From the NCBI GenBank assembly GCA_900618425.1, contig UZAN01043183.1, positions 1 to 34,728 on the forward strand: a stretch of 34,728 nucleotides of DNA. The letters are read 5' to 3'. Below are positions 29,374 through 34,728 of this stretch, piece by piece. This DNA is from Echinostoma caproni. Lineage: Eukaryota > Platyhelminthes > Trematoda > Plagiorchiida > Echinostomatidae. Within the stretch, counting starts at the first letter, position 1. Each line of letters begins with the position of its first letter. The notes beneath the pieces were generated by a model that did no database searches, had not been told where the DNA came from, and was given only the letters and a program-made list of their open reading frames with translations. The position numbers were made by a program, and so were the translations under genes.

Positions 29374-29820
29374 TCACAGCAATCCTATTATCGACAAGAT
29401 AACCAAGAACCGACCTGTGCGAATCCTCTCAGCGAATTTCAAACAGGAAGTTACGTGATACTCTGAAAGTTTTACAGCTAACTCATTCACAGGAATAGAA
29501 GTGACACGGATAATAAAAAGTAAACTGCGGCGTACGACTCTGAGATCCTGTTTAAATGGGCTAGGAAAAATAAATGAGGAACACAAAAAAGTAATATAGG
29601 GAAAATAGACTGATAAACAAAGGTAGAAATAACTGACTGGGATGCGTGAAACTGCCTGATTTTCGAATTTGAAATGATGAGTGTCGCAGTTTACCGATGA
29701 AGTTGTGGATGAGGGTTGACCAATCAAGATTCCTATCTATGGTTACACCAAGATAGTTCACAGAGTTCACCCTAGATAAGGATACAGTAGAGTACTGGAG
29801 TAAATTGAATTTTGTACTCT
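29374..29820 (-). pseudogene. CR1-like LINE reverse transcriptase 3' fragment (L4)
   Basis: On minus it reads LSRVNSVNYLGVTIDRNLDW (near 29780-29720), then IGKLRHSSFQIRKSGSF, and after a frameshift FKQDLRVVRRSL, IPVNELAVKLS and VTSCLKFAERI. The sequence is the counterpart of L1 at the left edge of the window, residue by residue. It lacks the endonuclease and the RT palm. It lies upstream of L3 in the same orientation, but its sequence group differs from L3, so they are separate insertions. Confidence 0.75.
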
Positions 29821-30294
29821 AACCCCAGAGGATCCGGTAAAGTAAATTTGATTTTCGTCTACTCAATCAGGTCAGTTATAGGGCATTTCTCTCGTTCGAA
29901 GACCACCTTTGCCAAAATCAAAATCAAGGTCCACAACCTCTCTAAATTCGTTTGCTATTTTTAATAATATCATCCCGAACAAGAGATGATTGTTGCTACT
30001 TGTCGAAATTATGTTCATACAATTTTCTACTCTTTGGTCCACTCACTTTATCCGGGGTGAAAATGTACTTTTCAAGCTGGAACTGTGAATTCATGTGTTT
30101 TGTCCACATAATTCAATCATAGCGCAGCAAACTTTCTATCCTTTTTGTGCATACTGGCTTAGATTCGGTTTACAGGTCACTGTCCAATCAAGGAAGACCT
30201 ACTACCTATTATCGTTCATGAACAAGAATCAAAGAAAACGAGCTTGTTTTTAGCACGATATATCCGATTATGAAAAATTCCATCGAAAGCACGT
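29821..30294. other. No gene recognised
   Basis: Spacer. The 15-base string GAAAACGAGCTTGTT (about 30235-30249) also occurs near the 3' end of PLE copy P3 (about 6641-6655), but the match does not extend and is not enough to call a PLE fragment. Confidence 0.4.
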
Positions 30295-30488
30295 GATCTT
30301 TGTGCCCTAACCTGAAAATCGCCACAGCACAAACACCGGACGTCCCGGGTTCGAACCGCTTCACCGCCGCCCGTCTTCCCTAGTTTTGTATTTCCCCATG
30401 CAGCCTTTGTATGACCGCTGGCCGCTTTCCTGAAACTTGAGTGTATATTTGTATATTCGGGGAATAAATAAATAAAATTTAAAAAAAC
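30295..30488 (+). repeat. tRNA-derived SINE-like element, copy S2
   Basis: A consensus B-box GGTTCGAACC lies at 30348-30357, followed by CACCGCCGCCCG, GGCCGCTTTCCTGAAACTTG and a tail TATATTCGGGGAATAAATAAATAAA. The body and tail align with copy S1. The A-box region is unclear here. The (AATAAATA)n tail favours retroposition. No coding capacity. Confidence 0.55.
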
Positions 30489-30639
30489 AATTATAATTTA
30501 TATTTTATTATTATTATAGACAGTTATTTTGCGACAGCATTTTATGCTCTGAATGCGAACTGTGAATACGCTGCTAGATGTAGTACTTTGATGGCCAAAT
30601 AATTTCACCTTCCTGCCGGTATTACCATCGATCTATTTT
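30489..30639. other. Short spacer, AT-rich
   Basis: AT-rich flank after the S2 tail. Nothing recognised. Confidence 0.4.
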
Positions 30640-30960
30640 GTGCTAAATGCGATCAAATATTCTTGTGTCTGCGAAGTGGTTTAGCCGCTGTTGCCGGGTG
30701 TACTTTGGACCCTATGGTCCGAGGTTCCAGCTACGCCACCGCCATCCGACTAAGGTGGTATGCAGCTCTGCTGTCGTTGGGTTCAATAGCACGCCTAACG
30801 TATCGGGGCCTTATGTGGTTCGCCTCTTCAAGTCCCGGAGCTTAGGTTGCCGGTTTTCTTCACTGAACAGCAGGTCCTGGTGACTATGGTGTTAACCCAT
30901 GTCTGCTGTTAATCACACTTTGGAATGTAATAAAAATAAATAAAAAAATATCCACATTTT
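30640..30960 (+). repeat. Retroposon-like insert ending in an (AATAAA)-rich tail
   Basis: A GC-richer block, distinct from its surroundings, ends at CACTTTGGAATGTAATAAAA followed by ATAAATAAAAAAAT. The tail and base-composition contrast suggest a retroposed 3' end (SINE, LINE or processed transcript). The two overlapping frames at 30647-30883 match nothing I know. No second copy in the window. Confidence 0.4.
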
Positions 30961-32150
30961 ACTAAGTAATGTATCCCCCCCCCTAATGAGCAACATATTC
31001 ATTGCTGGAAACGCCAAGCATATTTATCGCTTACAGAATATGCTCCTAGTCACCTCGTTTTTTAAAAAGGTCCATAGATTGTCCTTGTAACATTTCGGTC
31101 GTCAGAATTTGCTCTGATTCAAGGGCTTCTGATTTAATTCAGTTTGGACGGGAACGACAACGACTTAGTGCATTTCTCTGGGTCGTTCGAACTTCTGCTT
31201 CAAACTTCCTCGAATGGGTCTGTTTGTGACCAGAAGAATATCCTATAATAGCTGTTCTAAATGTTTTACTACCTAATTATTCTCCATCCGTTATCTGCTA
31301 TTATTTGCATGTGTCAATTTCACGTTTACAGTAAACGTTCACAGACCGCTGAAAATCTAAACAATGCAATTGGTGAGCTGTTTTATTCAATCTTGCATTT
31401 TTTCTTCTTGTGTTCTTTTTTCCGCCTTTGAGTTGGACGCTAAATTGTGTTAAATTTGTTTGTTTTACAGTTCTTCTGGTGCAATAATATCATTTTGAAA
31501 TTTCCCCTTAGACTAAAGATCGGTGGAACTACGAGCACAAAGTCTTGAACTGGGTTTACATGTCGGAACTTGTACAGTTAGTCGTGCATATGAGTAGAAA
31601 AACTGATATTCAAGTCAGTAACTTGACGTTTACAAGTTGTTACACGTAAAAATTGACTTCCTACGGGAATGTGCCTTCTATCAATTGTTTCTTGTGTACT
31701 TCATTAAATCCGCGAGCGTTGTTACAAATTCCGAGTAGAGTATACTGTTCATCATCCATCAATAGTTTATTTCATTTCGCTTCAAAAGCCTTATAACCTG
31801 CGGAGTGGCTGTGTTCATGTATGCTGTATGAATGCTTTGGAATGTACTCCAACATAACCAATCCATTTTAATGGATGTTACAATATATATCTTGTAATGC
31901 ATTCAGTTTCCCGGTGATTAACATCCATTTGCAGAAAATGATGAATGTGGTAGTAAAGTTCCGGCCCGATACATCGCAAGGATGCATGAACTAATGTATC
32001 CTTCGTTCTAAGTTCGAGTCATCCGAATATCTCCACATTGCTGTAGATATAGATTCGATTTGACAATATGAGGAGTCGATCGTTTATATAAAACGTAAGC
32101 TGGAACGCTGCCTGGACCAGTTTGAGTCACATTAACTGTGTGCATGCAAT
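30961..32150. other. No gene recognised
   Basis: About 1.2 kb of AT-rich spacer. One B-box-like string (AAGTTCGAGTCATCC, near 32010) has no supporting tRNA-like partner. Nothing else seen. Confidence 0.4.
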
Positions 32151-32207
32151 GACCTGACTGGGAATCGAACCCGGGACCTCACACGCAAGCATGCGACAAT
32201 CTACCAC
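32151..32207 (-). repeat. tRNA-like 3' half (tRNA pseudogene or SINE head)
   Basis: On minus: TGGTAGATTGTCGCATGCTT, then GAGGTCCCGGGTTCGATTCC and CAGTCAGGTC. The B-box GGTTCGATTCC, the variable-loop AGGTCC and an anticodon-arm-like stem (TCGCA/TGTGA with an 8-base loop) match a tRNA 3' half. The 5' acceptor strand and A-box are missing, and the T stem has a mismatch. It is not a functional tRNA gene. The ends are approximate. Confidence 0.55.
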
Positions 32208-33106
32208 GTTTTAAAGATTACTTTGGATGAACACGGGCAATCTCCGTTCGACTATCGCGATGATATTTTCTAAAGATACTTAAATTCTTAACAAAACCCT
32301 ATGATAAAAACGTTTAAACATTAAGCCAAATCTTAAAGGAAACAAAAGTGTCAATATTCTACTACTGCTACTTATATGCTTATGTACTACACTCTCTCTA
32401 ATTATGTCGAATAGATCAGTGAGGAGAAACAGGTTTACACATTTTGTCCTAGATCATTCCCTTTTGCTGGAACACTTATATTATGCACGTCACAGTATTG
32501 ATTACCAGACTGGTGCCGTACCAGCCTTTAGGGTTTACTTTAATTACGCACGAACCTGAACCGAACTGCTTTAAAAATCTATCTGTCGGTGGAATTAAAG
32601 CCCGTCCGAGTGAAATTTTATCAACCTTCTGAATATCAAAAGATCCACTTGATTTTTGAACACCTCATAAGGACAAATTACGGATTTCACGGTTTACTTG
32701 CCGAGTGCTAACTCACAAATGTCTCCCTGTAGGTGTGTGTGTCTAATCAAGAAAGAACGCAAACTGAACTCCTCATTAAGTCAATATAAATACACTGTTA
32801 TCCACTCAACCACTGATTGCTGAACTAACAATCAATTTCACATAAAAGTTGAAATAGTTTCATTAAATCAACGTTAAAAGTGATAGCATCTGTTTAATCA
32901 GCGAGATTTGTCGCACGAACGCGGTTCACATTTGGCCAGACTGAACCATGCGTAGAACGCAGTACCATGTAGAAAAGAAAGATGTGAATATCATGAATAT
33001 TTCACGAGCATTTTCTTCTTTACATCATATTTTATTAGTTAAACAAAGTAAGCATTACATTTTCTCGTCTCGGGTTTCACTCATCATACGCGAACACAGA
33101 ATAGAT
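32208..33106. other. No gene recognised
   Basis: AT-rich spacer of about 0.9 kb, no recognisable homology. Confidence 0.4.
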
Positions 33107-33600
33107 TTACACGTAGCCAGCTGTGGATTGTAGGTTGTGTAAATAAATTCTTGGATTTGTGCTCCAGCCAGAGATCCGCCGACTAAATTGGTACGTGGGT
33201 GTAGGTAAGTTGTCATGGTTCAGCAAGGTCCATCGTGCTTGAGGCCTTGGACGATACCTGACAATTAATTCAAGCACTTTCGGTAGACAGTGGGTGGTGT
33301 ACCAGTCTCTGGTGATCGGCCTTTGTAATAAAAGGGGTACAGTAGCCAAATGACTGGTTTGGCCATGAACATCCATCCACCATCTATATTGGCACACTAA
33401 ATTCGCTTTGGAATTTCCGCGGCGGTGCCCCATCAACCGTCGTCAGCTGCACCGATTGTAACTTGGTCCCGGGGGTCAAAACTGTACACCTAGGTTTCAT
33501 NGAACATTTCTGATTGTTTCTCATGGAGAATGATCCCCATGTAATCCCGTAGGCGTTTGTCAGCTCCACCGCTGTCACGTGCGAATCCCTCTCCGCCATC
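33107..33600 (-). pseudogene. mariner-family transposase fragment
   Basis: Mariner transposases cut and paste DNA with a DDD catalytic domain. On minus the reading starts VTAVELTNAYGITWGS (second helix-turn-helix, compare GISYGS). It loses a segment, then gives an interrupted DETW block (NAT GAA ACC TAG in codons) with VYSFDP. It continues TKLQSVQLTTVDGAPPRKFQ, DVHGQTSHLATVPLLLQRP, RDWYTTHCLPKVLE, RYRP and LLNHDNLPTPTYQF. The YDPxTKxQS, APPxKF, WYxxxCLPxV and HDNxPxHT series is characteristic. The third catalytic Asp region is not found, so it is truncated. The codon of the first Asp contains an unresolved base at 33501. Confidence 0.8.
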
Positions 33601-34218
33601 GCTAGAACAGCTGCAGTATTATTCGCAGTGTTGTTCGATCATATCAGGCCTCATCATCCAGGGGTTGCCTGCCAAGCCTGAATCACATAAACCAATCAAA
33701 CAGCATAATCATTGGAGTTGCGACATCGCAAACGATCAATAATCTGCTATTGCTTTAAATTACATTTGTAGTCGCAAAACTTCATCGCACACAAATAGCA
33801 TCGACTGAGTTACATTCTTACAGTTCGACTACAAAACCATCCTCGAATGTCTTGTGAGCTCTGCTATCGGCTGTGTCGATCTTTGGTTCTGTATGAGTTG
33901 CAACTAAAGAATACTATCCACAATGCATTAAAGTTCACTTTTCCTTGCAGGTCAGCAGTACTTCTTATTGCGCATCTGGAAACATTTTGGTCAGCAATTG
34001 TGGCCATTAATTGTAGTACAATTATGACTAGAAACACTTGGAAAATACAGTGCGAATGCTCCATCGTTTACGATTATCTGGTCCCTCTCACCCGTGACCT
34101 TCATCAAGTAAATTCCCTCTGACCATTTCTGTGATCTGATTGGATCATATTTCGCGATCTGTGACGCTTAAAATCCCTCAACCCAACACGAAACTGTCTG
34201 ATCACCGACTTGTACGTT
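33601..34218. other. No gene recognised
   Basis: Spacer. Overlapping frames at 33847-34122 (+) and 33864-34064 (-) have no recognisable motif. A short palindrome TTGCGACATCGCAA at about 33719-33732 resembles the TGCGACA motif in the Tigger ends, possibly by chance. Confidence 0.35.
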
Positions 34219-34625
34219 TTGTAATGCTCTTGTTGTTACATCCAGTTCATCCGTGTGCTGACGGCAATCCTGCTGCACAGTCGAAGTTCACTGGACCTGC
34301 CTGAGACTCACAGCTGCAAACAAGGTGTGGCATCTGGCTCGGGTTAGCTGGACAAGCACCAGGTCCCGTGTTGCGGCTGAACCATTCGACCGACGGATGA
34401 ATGAACTCGATCAGTCATGCGATTTTCGGGGCGGCAAAGGAGGATAGTAAGTTCTAAATCCGATGTTGCTTGAATGTTGATAGAGAATCGCCGCATGAGA
34501 AACAGTTGTGGAGCGGTGTGCCATGTGGGAAATTCGGAATCGAAAATGTTTCAGCGGTGACGACACTGGTCAACGTTTGATTCGTCTAAGATACACGTAC
34601 TATTTTTCGAAGCGGGTTCGGTAAA
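34219..34625. repeat. Unnamed dispersed repeat D, copy 2
   Basis: Counterpart of 21339-21674, with the same block order (CCGTGTGCTGACGG, AAGGTGTGG, TGTTGCGG, CGACCGACGGATGAATGAA, GTCAACGTTTGATTCGTCTA). It retains about 100 bases (34450-34545) missing in copy 1. It lies in unrelated flank, so the family is dispersed. It ends close to the right edge of the window and its far boundary could extend a little beyond 34625. Confidence 0.6.
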
Positions 34626-34728
34626 CAGATAATCATAATAAAACTTTGAACTTGTACTAATGACATATAATAATGTACAGATGTTGATCAAACTCGTGCA
34701 AGATCACCCTGATTTTGGAAATACATTT

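Noticed and set aside
33717..33735. TTGCGACATCGCAA as a third Tigger terminus
   Set aside because: Only the 14-base palindrome matches; neither CAGTCAATC nor subterminal sequence is present.
1..34728. CRISPR arrays, operons, ribosome binding sites, rRNA, defence systems
   Set aside because: No regularly spaced repeats or prokaryotic gene organisation. The content is eukaryotic transposable elements and AT-rich spacer.

Overview
This window looks like animal intergenic DNA, most likely from a parasitic flatworm (trematode-like). That is an inference from the mix of transposable elements: Penelope-like elements with GIY-YIG nuclease, CR1-like LINEs, short-LTR Ty3/Gypsy elements, and pogo/Tigger and mariner transposons, all in AT-rich spacer with dinucleotide microsatellites. 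I found no host gene I could defend. Almost every stretch with protein homology belongs to a mobile element and carries stops or frameshifts. The window also has a 5-N gap and two single Ns, so it is draft assembly.

Layout. 1-1.75 kb: two CR1-like reverse transcriptase (RT) 3' fragments on +. 2.2-2.4 kb: a fold-back repeat. 2.4-6.7 kb: three Penelope-like (PLE) fragments. P1 is an N-terminal piece on minus. P2 is a 530-bp GIY-YIG end on minus with an 11-bp target duplication. P3 is a 2.2-kb RT plus GIY-YIG copy on + with a 14-bp target duplication and a 367-bp insertion inside the RT. 6.7-8.9 kb: no recognisable gene. 8.9-9.85 kb: a head-to-head inverted pair of an unnamed repeat, with a third chimeric copy at 10.96-11.11 kb. 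12.36-17.91 kb: a nested Ty3/Gypsy complex. Outer element G2 (LTRs 12364-12541 and 17720-17908; gag, protease remnant, integrase) is interrupted by inner element G1 (RT, RNase H, integrase, candidate 3' LTR). The gag of G1 lies on the opposite strand and abuts the RT at the gag start codon. 18.6-18.9 kb: a second copy of the fold-back family. 20.47-23.80 kb: a complete-length but dead pogo/Tigger transposon with 25-bp terminal inverted repeats (TIRs), TA duplications and a minus-strand transposase; it contains an unknown dispersed repeat whose second copy ends the window. 23.93-24.73 kb: PLE copy P4 with a 13-bp target duplication. 24.76 and 30.3 kb: two copies of a SINE-like family. 26.2-28.9 kb: the best-preserved CR1-like LINE (endonuclease plus RT, minus). 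29.4-29.8 kb: another LINE end. 32.15 kb: a tRNA-like remnant. 33.1-33.6 kb: a mariner transposase fragment.

No set of genes here works together as a pathway. What the window records is repeated insertion, nesting, inversion and decay. The points most worth following are the three PLE insertions with readable target duplications (two at ATATATAG-type sites), the gag/RT inversion junction in G1, and the unnamed repeats (fold-back family, inverted-pair family, Tigger-embedded family).
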